From: Streptomyces hundungensis
GTDB lineage: Bacteria > Actinomycetota > Actinomycetes > Streptomycetales > Streptomycetaceae
Direction of reading: 5' to 3'
Length of the DNA: 64,000 bases
Assembly: GCF_003627815.1 (NCBI RefSeq)
Contig: NZ_CP032698.1
Span: forward strand, 6,696,001 to 6,760,000
The position numbers and the translations under genes are program-made. Shown here one piece after another: positions 51,849 through 61,212 of the stretch. The notes below the pieces were generated by a model that saw only the letters and a list, made by a program, of their open reading frames with translations, ran no database searches and had not been told where the DNA came from. The stretch's first letter is position 1, and each line of letters begins with the position of its first letter.

Positions 51849-53504
51849 ATGGCGTACGACGCCGATGTGATCGTGATCGGGGCGGGGCTCGCGGGCCTGG
51901 TGGCCACCGCCGAGCTGGCGGACGCCGGCAGGAAGGTGATCCTGCTCGACCAGGAGCCCGAGCAGTCGCTCGGCGGCCAGGCCCACTGGTCGTTCGGCGG
52001 GCTCTTCCTCGTGGACTCGCCCGAACAGCGCCGCATGCGGATCAAGGACAGCCGGGCGCTCGCGCTCCAGGACTGGTACGGGACGGCCGGCTTCGACCGC
52101 GACGAGGATCGATGGCCGCGTGCGTGGGCCGAGGCCTACGTCGACTTCGCCTCCGGCGAGAAGCGGGCGTGGCTGCACGCCCAGGGGGTGCGGTTCTTCC
52201 CCGTGGTGGGCTGGGCCGAGCGGGGCGGTTACGACGCCAACGGCCATGGCAACTCCGTTCCCCGCTTCCACATCACCTGGGGCACCGGGCCGGGCATAGT
52301 CGCGCCGTTCGAGCGGAGGGTGCGGGAGGCCGCCGCCCGGGGGCTCGTCCGGTTCGGGTTCCGCCATCGGGTGACCGGGCTCGGCCGCAGCGCCGGGGTC
52401 GTCGACACCGTGAGCGGCGAGATCCTCGAACCGTCCGGCGCCGAACGCGGGACGGCGTCCACCCGGACCGTCACCGGATCCTTCGAGCTTACGGCGCAGG
52501 CCGTCATCGTGACCAGCGGCGGCATCGGGGGCAACCACGACCTCGTACGGGCCCAGTGGCCCCAGCGGCTCGGCACCCCGCCGGAGCATCTGCTGTCCGG
52601 AGTGCCCGCCCATGTCGACGGGCTCATGCTCGGCATCACCGAGAAGGCCGGCGCCCACCACATCAACCGCGACCGGATGTGGCACTACACCGAGGGCATC
52701 CAGAACTGGAACCCGATCTGGGCGCGGCACGGCATCCGCATCCTGCCCGGCCCCTCCTCGCTCTGGCTGGACGCCCGCGGCAACCGGCTGCCCGTGCCGC
52801 TGTTCCCCGGCTTCGACACCCTCGGCACGCTCGACCACATCATGAAGACCGGATACGGCCACACGTGGTTCGTGCTCGACCAGAAGATCATCGGCAAGGA
52901 GTTCGCGCTGTCGGGCTCCGAGCAGAACCCCGACCTGACCGGCAAGTCCGTGCGCGGTGTCATCGGGCGGGCCCGGGCCGATGTGCCGGGCCCGGTGCGG
53001 GCGTTCATGGACCGCGGCGCGGACTTCGTCGTCGAGAAGGACCTCGCCGCCCTGGTGCGCGGCATGAACGCGCTCACCGAGGAGCCCCTCCTCGACGAGG
53101 CGGCGCTGCGCCGCGAGATCGTGGCCCGGGACCGCGAGATCGCCAACCCGTTCACCAAGGACCTCCAGGTCACCGCCATCCGGGGGGCCCGCAACTACCT
53201 CGGCGACAAGCTCATCCGCACCGCGGCCCCGCACCGCATCCTCGACCCGAAGGCCGGCCCGCTGATCGCGGTCAAGCTGCACATCCTGACCCGCAAATCG
53301 CTCGGCGGACTGGAGACCGACCTGTCCTCCCGCGTGCTCACCGCGACCGGCGAGCCCCTGCCCGGCGTGTACGCGGCGGGGGAGGCGGCCGGGTTCGGCG
53401 GTGGTGGCGTGCACGGCTACCGCTCGCTCGAAGGCACCTTTCTCGGCGGCTGCCTCTTCTCGGGCCGGGCCGCGGGCCGCGCGGCGGCGAAGGCCGTCTC
53501 CTAG
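51849..53504 (+). CDS. FAD-binding dehydrogenase (fumarate reductase/ketosteroid dehydrogenase flavoprotein family)
   Basis: 551 aa. The ADP-binding motif DVIVIGAGLAGLVATAELADAG is at residues 5-26, with Glu/Asp at the second strand end (LLDQEPEQSLGGQAHWSFGG). The C-terminal FAD motif GVYAAGEAAGFGGGGVHGYRSLEGTFLGG is the flavoprotein family pattern. It probably desaturates or reduces a carbonyl-conjugated substrate, as 3-ketosteroid dehydrogenases do. The ATG at 51849 begins MAYDADVIVIG; a GTG at 51822 is in frame. The following gap is 233 bp. Confidence 0.9.
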   Translation: MAYDADVIVIGAGLAGLVATAELADAGRKVILLDQEPEQSLGGQAHWSFGGLFLVDSPEQRRMRIKDSRALALQDWYGTAGFDRDEDRWPRAWAEAYVDFASGEKRAWLHAQGVRFFPVVGWAERGGYDANGHGNSVPRFHITWGTGPGIVAPFERRVREAAARGLVRFGFRHRVTGLGRSAGVVDTVSGEILEPSGAERGTASTRTVTGSFELTAQAVIVTSGGIGGNHDLVRAQWPQRLGTPPEHLLSGVPAHVDGLMLGITEKAGAHHINRDRMWHYTEGIQNWNPIWARHGIRILPGPSSLWLDARGNRLPVPLFPGFDTLGTLDHIMKTGYGHTWFVLDQKIIGKEFALSGSEQNPDLTGKSVRGVIGRARADVPGPVRAFMDRGADFVVEKDLAALVRGMNALTEEPLLDEAALRREIVARDREIANPFTKDLQVTAIRGARNYLGDKLIRTAAPHRILDPKAGPLIAVKLHILTRKSLGGLETDLSSRVLTATGEPLPGVYAAGEAAGFGGGGVHGYRSLEGTFLGGCLFSGRAAGRAAAKAVS

Positions 53505-53737
53505 GCACCCGGCGAGGGCCGTCTCCTGGCGCCGACCGGGGCCCCAACGCCTGTGCGCGGGGGCCGAGTTCACGGGCCGGCAAGAGGCGAACGGCCTTGA
53601 CGTGCGACGGCGGGCACCGCTTTGCTGGCGGGGACCCTCGCGCATGCGTTCAGGGAACAACCACGCCCCGGCGCCCCCCTCGACGGACGACGCCACGGGG
53701 CGGTCCGCTCCGGGCACTCCGAAAGGGCACACCGCGC

Positions 53738-55291
53738 ATGTCGAGCCGGACCAGCGAGACCGAGACCAGCACCGACCAGGGACAGGACGGTGCTCTGCGC
53801 GCCGACCGCCTCGGTACCGCGGGGCTGCTGTTCTCGGTCCTGGCGGCGAGCGCGCCCCTGACGGTCATGGCCGCCGTGATGCCCACCGCGTTCGCCACGG
53901 TGGGACTCGTCGGACAGCCGCTGATCTTCCTCGTCCTCGGCGTGGTGTCCGCGCTCTTCACCGTCGGCTATGCCGAGCTGAGCCGCCGCGCGCACCACGC
54001 GGGCGCGTTCTACGCCCACATCGCGCGCGGCCTCGGCCCCACCGTCGGCGCCGGAGCCTCCCATGTGGCGCTCGCGTCCTACTGCGCGCTTCAGGCGGGC
54101 CTCGGCGGCCTGATCGGCTTCGGGGTCTGCGAACTGATCGACCACCGCTTCGATGTCACCATCGACTGGTGGGTGCCCGCGCTGCTCGCGGTGGCGCTGG
54201 TCGGCGGGCTCGCCCGGCTGAGGGTCGACCTCGGCGCCAAGGTGCTGGGCGTGCTCCTGCTCGTCGAGGTCGCGCTCGTCGTCGTCTTCGACGCCGCGGC
54301 CCTCGTCCAGCCGGCCGCCGACCGGCTCTCGCCGCACGCCCTCAACCCGCACACGCTGGCCCGGGGCGGCGTCGGCACCGCCCTGTGCCTGTGCGCCGCC
54401 GCGTTCACCGGCTTCGCGCAGGCACCGGTGTACGCCGAGGAGACCAGGCGCCCGGGGGTCGTCGTCCGACGCGTCCTGTTCCTCGCCGTCGGCTCGGTGA
54501 CCGCTCTCCTGGTGCTCGGCTCCTGGGCGCTGACCCTCGCGGCGGGCCCCCGGGACATCGTGGACTCGGCCCAGAAACAGGGGTCCGGCCTTCTGTTCGC
54601 CCTCGCCGGGAACACCCTGGGCGCCACCTTCGCCGATGTGCTCCACGTCCTGTACGTGACCGGCGTCCTCGCGGCGCTGCTCGCCTTCCACAACGTGGCC
54701 GCCCGCTACGCCTTCGCGATGGGACGTGAGGGTCTGCTGCCCGCGGGCTTCGGCCGCACCCGCCCGGCCGGCGGGGCCCCGATGGCCGGCTCGTTGCTCG
54801 GGACGGCGATCTCGGTGGTCCTCGTCGCGGCCTTCGCGCTCACCGACAGCCGGCCCCCGGGCGATCCGACCGCCCCGGTCACCCAAATGTGCGCCTGGAC
54901 GGGCGCCTTCGGCGGGCTCGGCGTGGTGGTGCTGATGGCCGCCTCCTGCCTCTCCGCGATCGTGTACTTCGTGCGCCGGGGCGAGGCCGCGCCCCAGCGG
55001 TGGCGGCTGCTCGCCGCGGGCCTCGCCGGGCTCGCCCTGCTCGGCATCGCCGCGTACGGCGTGAAACGGCTCCCGGTGCTCCTCGGCGCCGACCCGCACG
55101 GCGCGCTAGGCCGGGTGCTGCCCGGTCTGCTGGTGCTTGTGCTGGTGGGGGGCCTCGTCCAGGGCCTGGTGCTGCGGGTGCGCAGGCCCGAGGTGCACGC
55201 GGGAATCGGCCGGGGCAACGAGGCCCGCCGCACCACCCCCGGGTCGGGTACCGGGCAGGAGCGGGCCACGGAACATCTGACGGAACGGTGA
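53738..55291 (+). CDS. APC superfamily amino-acid/polyamine permease
   Basis: 517 aa with about 12 helices, starting after a hydrophilic SSRTSETETSTDQGQDG leader. LGTAGLLFSVLAASAPLTVMAAVMPTAFATVG is the first transmembrane pair with the APC consensus. A long hydrophilic tail (about 480-517) ends the protein. Substrate unknown. The 233 bp upstream contain no gene. The start ATG is at 53738; no strong ribosome-binding site was seen. Confidence 0.88.
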   Translation: MSSRTSETETSTDQGQDGALRADRLGTAGLLFSVLAASAPLTVMAAVMPTAFATVGLVGQPLIFLVLGVVSALFTVGYAELSRRAHHAGAFYAHIARGLGPTVGAGASHVALASYCALQAGLGGLIGFGVCELIDHRFDVTIDWWVPALLAVALVGGLARLRVDLGAKVLGVLLLVEVALVVVFDAAALVQPAADRLSPHALNPHTLARGGVGTALCLCAAAFTGFAQAPVYAEETRRPGVVVRRVLFLAVGSVTALLVLGSWALTLAAGPRDIVDSAQKQGSGLLFALAGNTLGATFADVLHVLYVTGVLAALLAFHNVAARYAFAMGREGLLPAGFGRTRPAGGAPMAGSLLGTAISVVLVAAFALTDSRPPGDPTAPVTQMCAWTGAFGGLGVVVLMAASCLSAIVYFVRRGEAAPQRWRLLAAGLAGLALLGIAAYGVKRLPVLLGADPHGALGRVLPGLLVLVLVGGLVQGLVLRVRRPEVHAGIGRGNEARRTTPGSGTGQERATEHLTER

Positions 55292-55343
55292 CGTACGGCC
55301 GCGGCCCCTGGCAGGACCGGCCCCCGGGTGTTCGAATCGACGG

Positions 55344-56075
55344 GTGACACCAGAACCGACACCGTCGCCCCCGCGCGGCACACCCGTGGGGCGCCGGCTC
55401 GTGCTCGGCATGCTCGGCCTCGGCGTGGCCGGGGTGGCCTCGGCGCGCTACGTCCAGGGCGGCCTCGAATCCTTCCTCGGCGCCGCCGCCGACAAGGACC
55501 CCACGGGGCTCACCAATCTGCTGCCCAACGGCGGCGGCTTCCGCTACTACTCGGTGGCCTCCTCGGTGCCGGACAAGAGCGCCGCCGACTACCGGCTCAC
55601 CGTCGACGGCCTGGTCACCAGGCCGGCCACGTACACCCTGGACGCGCTGCGCGCGCTGCCGCAGACACGGCTGGTGCGCGATGTGCAGTGCGTGACCGGA
55701 TGGCGGGTGCCGGGCACCCCCTTCGCGGGGGTCCAGCTGTCCCGCCTCCTGGACGCGGCGGGCGTGCGCCCGGGCGCCGGTGCGGTCCGCTTCACCTGCT
55801 TCGACGGGGCGTACAGCGAGAGCCTCACCCTCGAACAGGCGCGCCGCGACGACGTGTTGATCGCCCTGAGCATGCAGGACAAGCCGGTCAGCCACGCGCA
55901 CGGCGGCCCGGTCCGGCTGTATGTGGCGCCCATGTACTTCTACAAGTCGGCGAAGTGGCTGTCCGGGATCACCGTGACCCACACGGTCGAGCGGGGCTTC
56001 TGGGAGGAGCGAGGCTATGACACCGACGCCTGGGTCGGCCGGTCCAACGGACGCGAAGACACCCCCACCACCTGA
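55344..56075 (+). CDS. SUOX-type molybdopterin oxidoreductase (MsrP/YedY-like)
   Basis: 243 aa from a GTG start. The N-terminus PVGRRLVLGMLGLGVAG is a Tat/membrane signal. The sulfite-oxidase fold follows; Cys116 in RDVQCVTGW is the molybdenum-ligand Cys. HAHGGPVRLYVAPMYFYKSAKWL is another family block. It probably reduces a sulfoxide or oxidised Met residue outside the cell. It overlaps the next gene by 59 bp, so the two are made together. The length is short (usual about 300). Confidence 0.85.
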   Translation: MTPEPTPSPPRGTPVGRRLVLGMLGLGVAGVASARYVQGGLESFLGAAADKDPTGLTNLLPNGGGFRYYSVASSVPDKSAADYRLTVDGLVTRPATYTLDALRALPQTRLVRDVQCVTGWRVPGTPFAGVQLSRLLDAAGVRPGAGAVRFTCFDGAYSESLTLEQARRDDVLIALSMQDKPVSHAHGGPVRLYVAPMYFYKSAKWLSGITVTHTVERGFWEERGYDTDAWVGRSNGREDTPTT

Positions 56076-56715
56076 ACTGCCGGGCACCGTACGGAGGTTC
56101 ACGCCCGGCCAGCGCTGGGTGCACCGGGCCACGGCCTGGCTGATGGGCGCCTGCGTGGTCACCGCGGCGATCCTGTACGTCCCCCAGTTCGCCGAGGCGG
56201 TGGGCCGGCGCGAACTGGTGGTGCGGGTGCACGAGATCTGCGGGGCGCTGCTGCCCCTACCGGTCCTGCTCGGCGTGGCCTCGCGGGCGTTCCGCGCGGA
56301 CCTCGGCCGTCTCAACCGCTTCCACCCCTATGACCGCACCTGGCTGCGCACCGCGCTGCGCCGGGAGCGGGAGCCGCGTCCGGCGGGCAAGTTCAACGCC
56401 GGGCAGAAGGTGTACGCGGGCTGGATCGCGGGGGCCGCCCTGGTGATGCTGGGCACCGGGCTGCTGATGTGGTTCACCCATCTCGCGCCCATCGAGGTGC
56501 GGATCGGGTCCACGTTCGTGCACGACTGGCTGTCGCTGGCCGTCGGCGTCGTCGTCGCCGGACATGTGTGGATGGCGATCGGCGACCCGGAGGCACGCCG
56601 TGGCATGCGCACCGGGTCGGTCGAGCGGTCCTGGGCGAGGCGTGAACATCCGTTGTGGGAGCGGGAGTTGGCCGAGGAGCCGGACCCGGCCGGTTCGGGG
56701 CCCGGCCGCACCTAG
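56017..56715 (+). CDS. Cytochrome b561-like membrane haem subunit
   Basis: 232 aa with four membrane helices. His residues that could bind two haems are in GQRWVHRATAWL, VRVHEICGALL, FVHDWLSLAVG and VVAGHVWMAIG. It resembles the MsrQ/Ni-Fe hydrogenase b-type family that passes quinol electrons to a partner. It overlaps the SUOX-type gene and is presumably its electron donor. It converges on gntP with a 4-nt overlap of stops (CTAG). Confidence 0.85.
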   Translation: MTPTPGSAGPTDAKTPPPPELPGTVRRFTPGQRWVHRATAWLMGACVVTAAILYVPQFAEAVGRRELVVRVHEICGALLPLPVLLGVASRAFRADLGRLNRFHPYDRTWLRTALRREREPRPAGKFNAGQKVYAGWIAGAALVMLGTGLLMWFTHLAPIEVRIGSTFVHDWLSLAVGVVVAGHVWMAIGDPEARRGMRTGSVERSWARREHPLWERELAEEPDPAGSGPGRT

Positions 56716-58118
56716 ACGACGAGCGAGAGCAGCAGCACGAAGCCGAGTGCCACCACCGAGATGATCGTCTCCATCACCGACCAGGTCTTGACCGTCTGGC
56801 CGACGTCCATCCCGAAGTACTCCTTCACCAGCCAGAACCCGGCGTCGTTCACATGGCTGAAGAACAGCGAACCGGCGCCGACGGCGAGCACGAGCAGGGC
56901 CGTGTGCGCGGTCGACATGTCGGCGGCCAGCGGCGCCACCAGACCCGCCGCGGAGATGGTGGCCACCGTCGCGGACCCCGTCGCGAGCCGGATCGCCACC
57001 GCGATCAGCCAGGCCAGGAGCAGCGAGGGGATCGCCCAGCCCTTGGAGAAGTCCAGGATCATCCGGCCGACGCCCACATCGATCAGCGTCTGCTTGAAGC
57101 CGCCGCCCGCGCCCACGATCAGCAGGATGCCCGCGATCGGCGCGAGCGACTTCTCGACGGTCGTCGAGATCCGCTCCTTGGTGAATCCGGCCGCCCGGCC
57201 CAGGGTGAAGAGGGCGACCAGGACGGCGGCGAGCAGCGCGATGAGCGGCGAGCCGACGACGTCGGTGACCCGCTGGAGGTGGTTCTTCGGGTCGTCGACC
57301 ACGATGTCGACCAGCGCCTTGGCCAGCATCAGGACGACCGGGAGCAGCACGGTGGCGAGGGTCGCGCCGAAGCTCGGCCGCTTCTGAAGATCCTCCGACG
57401 GTCGGGCGGGGACCATCCTGTCCGGAGCCGGGATGTCGACCCAGCGGGCCGCGTACCGGGAGAACAGCGGGCCCGCGATGATCACGGTGGGGACGGCGAC
57501 GACGACACCGAGCGCGAGGGTCACTCCGAGGTTGGCGCCGATCGCGTCGATGGCGACGAGCGGCCCCGGGTGCGGCGGGATCAGGCCGTGCATGACGGAG
57601 AGGCCGGCCAGCGCCGGGATGCCGATCCGCATGAGCGAGTAGTTGCCGCGCTTGGCGACGAGCAGCACCACGGGGATCAGCAGCACGATGCCGACCTCGA
57701 AGAAGAGCGGGAGCCCGATGATCGAGGCGATGGCCACCATCGCCCAGGGCATCGCCCGCCCGCCGGACTTGCCGGCCTTCGCCAAGATGGTGTCGACGAT
57801 CTGGTCGGCGCCGCCGGAGTCGGCGAGCAGCTTGCCGAGGATCGCACCGAGCGCGATCAATACGCCCACTCCGGCGACCGTGCTGCCCAGCCCGGAGGTG
57901 AAGCTGGTGATGGTCTTGTCGAGCGGGGCGCCCGCGAAGGCGCCGAGTGCCAGCGAGCCGATGGTCAGGGCCAGGAAGGCGTGCAGCTTGAAGCGGGTGA
58001 TGAGCAGGACGATGACGGCGATGCCCGCGAGTACGGCGATGCCCAACTGGGCGTTGCCGGCCGAGGTGATCGGCTGCGTGGCGTCCGCTGCCAGGAACTC
58101 GACGCTGAGTCTGGTCAC
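56712..58118 (-). CDS. gntP: Gluconate:H+ symporter, GntP family
   Basis: 468 aa with about 12-14 helices. It has the family blocks GLPLFFEVGIVLLIPVVLLVA, MHGLIPPHPGPLVAIDAIGAN and GAGSLFFSHVNDAGFWLVKEYF. Inner-membrane uptake of gluconate. Start: GTG 58118 with AAGGA; the frame is open far upstream. It is 11 bp after gntK, so the two form an operon. Its stop overlaps that of the convergent cytochrome gene. Confidence 0.95.
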   Translation of the reverse strand: MTRLSVEFLAADATQPITSAGNAQLGIAVLAGIAVIVLLITRFKLHAFLALTIGSLALGAFAGAPLDKTITSFTSGLGSTVAGVGVLIALGAILGKLLADSGGADQIVDTILAKAGKSGGRAMPWAMVAIASIIGLPLFFEVGIVLLIPVVLLVAKRGNYSLMRIGIPALAGLSVMHGLIPPHPGPLVAIDAIGANLGVTLALGVVVAVPTVIIAGPLFSRYAARWVDIPAPDRMVPARPSEDLQKRPSFGATLATVLLPVVLMLAKALVDIVVDDPKNHLQRVTDVVGSPLIALLAAVLVALFTLGRAAGFTKERISTTVEKSLAPIAGILLIVGAGGGFKQTLIDVGVGRMILDFSKGWAIPSLLLAWLIAVAIRLATGSATVATISAAGLVAPLAADMSTAHTALLVLAVGAGSLFFSHVNDAGFWLVKEYFGMDVGQTVKTWSVMETIISVVALGFVLLLSLVV

Positions 58119-58129
58119 GGTGGGGATCC

Positions 58130-58639
58130 TTAAATGGTGAGCGTTCGCAGGGCGGCGGCGGCCCGCTGTGCGATGTCCTCGGGGGTGCCGGACACGTCGA
58201 CGGCGACGCCGGCCTCGTCGGGGCCGAGCGGCTGGAGGGTGGCGAACTGCGAGTCGAGCAGCGCGGCCGGCATGAAGTGGCCCTTGCGCTCGGCCATCCG
58301 CCGCTCGATGAGCCCGCGCTCGCCGGTGAGGTGCAGGAAGACGACCCCGGGGGCGGCGGCGCGCAGCCGGTCGCGGTAGCTCCGCTTGAGCGCGGAGCTG
58401 CTGACGACTCCGCCCAGGCCCGCCCGGCCGTGCGCCCAGGCGCCGATCGCGTCGAGCCAGGGCCACCGGTCGGCGTCGTCCAGCGGGATGCCCGCGGACA
58501 TCTTGGCGACGTTGGCCGCGGGGTGGAAGTCGTCGCCCTCGGCATAGGGAACGCCGAGGCGCTCGGCGACCAGCGGCCCGATGGTGGTCTTGCCGGTCCC
58601 GGCGACACCCATCACGACGATGGTCAGGGGGGAGTTCAT
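58130..58639 (-). CDS. gntK: Gluconokinase
   Basis: 169 aa. P-loop GVAGTGKTTIG at about 10-20, then EGDDFHPAANVAKMSAGIPLDDADRWPWL and SSSALKRSYRDRLR, the gluconokinase blocks. It makes 6-phosphogluconate from gluconate. The ATG at 58639 begins MNSPLTIVVMG; an earlier in-frame ATG would add 26 odd residues. It is the first gene of the gnt operon, divergent from gntR. Confidence 0.96.
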   Translation of the reverse strand: MNSPLTIVVMGVAGTGKTTIGPLVAERLGVPYAEGDDFHPAANVAKMSAGIPLDDADRWPWLDAIGAWAHGRAGLGGVVSSSALKRSYRDRLRAAAPGVVFLHLTGERGLIERRMAERKGHFMPAALLDSQFATLQPLGPDEAGVAVDVSGTPEDIAQRAAAALRTLTI

Positions 58640-58729
58640 ACGGGTGGTGCCTCGCTGTCCTCTTCGACATCGATGTCCGTCGCGCACACTCAAACCCATT
58701 AGGTACGACATATTCAAGAGTCCGTGATG

Positions 58730-58746
58730 TAAAAGTCATACTTTTA
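58730..58746. promoter_or_regulatory. GntR operator in the gntK/gntR intergenic region
   Basis: TAAAAGT-CAT-ACTTTTA is a perfect 7-bp dyad with a 3-bp centre, unusually AT-rich for this genome. It is 31 bp before the gntR ATG and 91 bp before gntK. It is the obvious binding site for the adjacent FCD-type GntR. Confidence 0.75.
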
Positions 58747-58777
58747 AGCGCTCGATGGTGACCCGTAGGCTTGGCCC

Positions 58778-59479
58778 ATGACGACTGAGGCGCGGGGGCT
58801 CCACACGCATGTGCTCACCAGCCTGGGTCTCGCGATCACCGCGGGTGCGTACCCGCCCGGCAGCGTGCTGCGCACCGATGAACTCGCCCAGCGCTTCGAC
58901 GTCTCGCGCACCGTTGTCCGGGAAGTGGTCCGGGTCCTGGAGTCCATGCATCTGGTCGAGTCCCGGCGCCGGGTCGGGGTGACGGTACGGCCGGCCGAGC
59001 AGTGGAACGTGTACGACCCCCAGGTCATCCGCTGGCGGCTCGCGGGCGCCGACCGGCCGCGCCAGCTCCGCTCGCTGACCGTGCTGCGCTCCGCGATCGA
59101 GCCGGTCGCCGCCGGGCTCGCCGCCCGGCTGGCCACCCCGGCACAGTGCGCCGACCTCACCGAGCAGGCCCTCGGGATGGTGGCCACCTCACGGGGGCGC
59201 CGGCTGGAGGCGTACCTCGTGCACGACGTCGCCTTCCACCGGATCGTGCTCAACGCCTCCGGCAACGAGATGTTCGCCCGGCTCGGGGACGTGGTCGCCG
59301 AGGTCCTCGCCGGGCGCACCCACCACCAGGTGATGTTCCCCGACCCCGATCCGGCCGCCGTCACTTTGCACGTGCGGGTGGCCGAGGCGATCCGGGAACG
59401 CGACGCCGAGAAGGCCGAGCGGCTGACCCGGGAGATCGCGGTGGGCGCCCTCCAGGAACTGGACGTCCTCGCACCCTAG
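58778..59479 (+). CDS. gntR: GntR family (FadR/FCD type) regulator of gluconate use
   Basis: 233 aa. The winged helix is at about 8-75 (LAITAGAYPPGSVLRTDELAQRFDVSRTVVREVVRVLESMHLVESRR), and the FCD domain at about 90-225 has metal-site His residues (YLVHDVAFHRIVLNASGN, GRTHHQVMF). It sits divergently beside gntK-gntP. In Streptomyces an orthologous gluconate regulator is described as their repressor. Start: ATG 58778. No ribosome-binding site is clear, so leaderless initiation is possible. Confidence 0.93.
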   Translation: MTTEARGLHTHVLTSLGLAITAGAYPPGSVLRTDELAQRFDVSRTVVREVVRVLESMHLVESRRRVGVTVRPAEQWNVYDPQVIRWRLAGADRPRQLRSLTVLRSAIEPVAAGLAARLATPAQCADLTEQALGMVATSRGRRLEAYLVHDVAFHRIVLNASGNEMFARLGDVVAEVLAGRTHHQVMFPDPDPAAVTLHVRVAEAIRERDAEKAERLTREIAVGALQELDVLAP

Positions 59480-59687
59480 GTACCCTGAGCAACAAAAACC
59501 GCTCACCGGATACCTTTCGGTTACCTCAGAAACAGCTCAAATCTGCCCGTACGTGACATTGGCCACTGCCAAACTGTGCCGACAGCCGGGACTATGGGCC
59601 GCCGGCCCGTGCCGAGGTGACGCCCCGCGTCACCAGGACGGCCGGTCCCGCACGACCGCATGACCCCTCACAAAGGCGAACTACTCC

Positions 59688-61145
59688 ATGAGTGACCGCA
59701 CCATGCCTGCGGCCGAGCCCCAGAGTGCCCCTGCGGGGGCGACACCGGGTACCCCCCACATCGACGCCGGTGACGCCGGTTACAGCAAGGACCTCAAGTC
59801 CCGCCACATCAACATGATCGCCATCGGCGGCGCGATAGGCACCGGCCTCTTCCTCGGTGCCGGCGGCCGCATGGCAGGGGCCGGCCCCTCGCTCGCGATC
59901 GCCTACGCGGTCTGCGGCGTCTTCGCCTTCTTCGTCGTCAGGGCCCTCGGCGAGCTCGTGCTCTACCGCCCCTCCTCGGGCGCCTTCGTCTCCTACGCCC
60001 GTGAGTTCATGGGCGAGAAGGGCGCCTACACGGCGGGCTGGCTGTACTTCCTGAACTGGTCGACCACCGCCGTCGCCGACATCACCGCGGCCGCGACCTA
60101 CGCCCACTTCTGGGCCATGTTCAGCGACGTACCGCAGTGGCTCTGCGCGCTCGTCGCGCTCGCCGTCGTCCTGACCGCCAACCTGATCTCGGTTAAGTAC
60201 TTCGGCGAGATGGAGTTCTGGTTCGCGATCATCAAGGTCGTAGCCCTGGTCGCCTTCATGCTGGTCGGCATCTATCTGGTGGTGACCCAGCACGACGTGG
60301 ACGGCTCCACCCCGGGCTTCGCCAACATCACCAGCCACGGCGGCATCTTCCCGATGGGCATGCTCCCCATGCTCCTCGTCATCCAGGGCGTCGTCTTCGC
60401 GTACGCCTCGGTCGAGCTGTGCGGTGTCGCCGCCGGCGAGACGGAGAACCCGCAGAAGATCCTGCCCAAGGCGATCAACTCGATCATGTGGCGGGTCGGC
60501 GTCTTCTACGTCGGCTCGGTGGTCCTGCTCGCGCTGCTGCTTCCGTACACCGAGTACTCCGAGGGCCAGAGCCCGTTCGTCACCGTCCTCGACAAGGTCG
60601 GCGTTCCGGGCGCGGCCGGCGTGATGAACCTCGTGGTCCTCACCGCGGCCCTCTCCAGCCTCAACTCGGGCCTGTACTCCACCGGCCGCATCCTGCGCTC
60701 GATGTCGCTCGCGGGCTCCGCGCCCAAGTTCGTCGGCGTCATGAACAAGGGCAAGGTGCCCTACGGCGGCGTCCTGTTCACCGCGTTCTTCGGTGTCCTC
60801 GGCGTCGCCCTCAACGGCTTCGTACCCGACGACGCCTTCGAGATCGTGCTGAACTTCGCCTCCATCGGCATCCTCGGCACCTGGGCGATGATCATGATCT
60901 GCTCGCTGCTGTTCTGGCGCCGCGCCCAGGAGGGAGCCCTGGAACGCCCCTCCTACCGGCTGCCCTGGGCCCCGTACACGCAGATCGTGACGCTGGTCTT
61001 CCTCGCGAGCGTCGCGTTCTTGATGTGGTACGGCGGGGGAGTGGGCCGCACCACGATCTACTGCCTGCCGATCATCGCGGCGCTGCTCGTCGGCGGCTGG
61101 TACGTCGTGCGCAAGCGGGTCGTCGCGCTCGCCTCGGCGAAGTAG
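59688..61145 (+). CDS. Amino-acid permease (GabP/AnsP type)
   Basis: 485 aa with 12 helices. The family pattern KSRHINMIAIGGAIGTGLFLGAG (residues 37-60) and ALGELVLYRPSSGAFVSYAREF mark the amino-acid transporter family 2.A.3.1. Uptake of GABA, asparagine or a related amino acid by proton symport. The upstream 208 bp hold a TTGGC-CACT-GCCAA dyad. It ends before a strong terminator. Start ATG 59688 with a weak AAAGGCGA site. Confidence 0.92.
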   Translation: MSDRTMPAAEPQSAPAGATPGTPHIDAGDAGYSKDLKSRHINMIAIGGAIGTGLFLGAGGRMAGAGPSLAIAYAVCGVFAFFVVRALGELVLYRPSSGAFVSYAREFMGEKGAYTAGWLYFLNWSTTAVADITAAATYAHFWAMFSDVPQWLCALVALAVVLTANLISVKYFGEMEFWFAIIKVVALVAFMLVGIYLVVTQHDVDGSTPGFANITSHGGIFPMGMLPMLLVIQGVVFAYASVELCGVAAGETENPQKILPKAINSIMWRVGVFYVGSVVLLALLLPYTEYSEGQSPFVTVLDKVGVPGAAGVMNLVVLTAALSSLNSGLYSTGRILRSMSLAGSAPKFVGVMNKGKVPYGGVLFTAFFGVLGVALNGFVPDDAFEIVLNFASIGILGTWAMIMICSLLFWRRAQEGALERPSYRLPWAPYTQIVTLVFLASVAFLMWYGGGVGRTTIYCLPIIAALLVGGWYVVRKRVVALASAK

Positions 61146-61159
61146 TCCCGACGCCTTGA

Positions 61160-61195
61160 GAGGGCGGCATCCCCGGCCACGGGGGTGCCGCCCTC
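61160..61195. terminator. Strong hairpin terminator after the amino-acid permease
   Basis: GAGGGCGGCATCCCC (61160-61174) pairs with GGGGGTGCCGCCCTC (61181-61195), 15 bp with one G-U, across a 6-nt loop. It lies between the convergent permease and TetR genes and could serve both. Confidence 0.88.
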
Positions 61196-61212
61196 TTCCG
61201 TGTCCGCGCCCC

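Noticed and set aside
51693..53732. Antisense ORF of 679 codons opposite the FAD dehydrogenase
   Set aside because: The flavoprotein on the plus strand has canonical FAD motifs at both ends.
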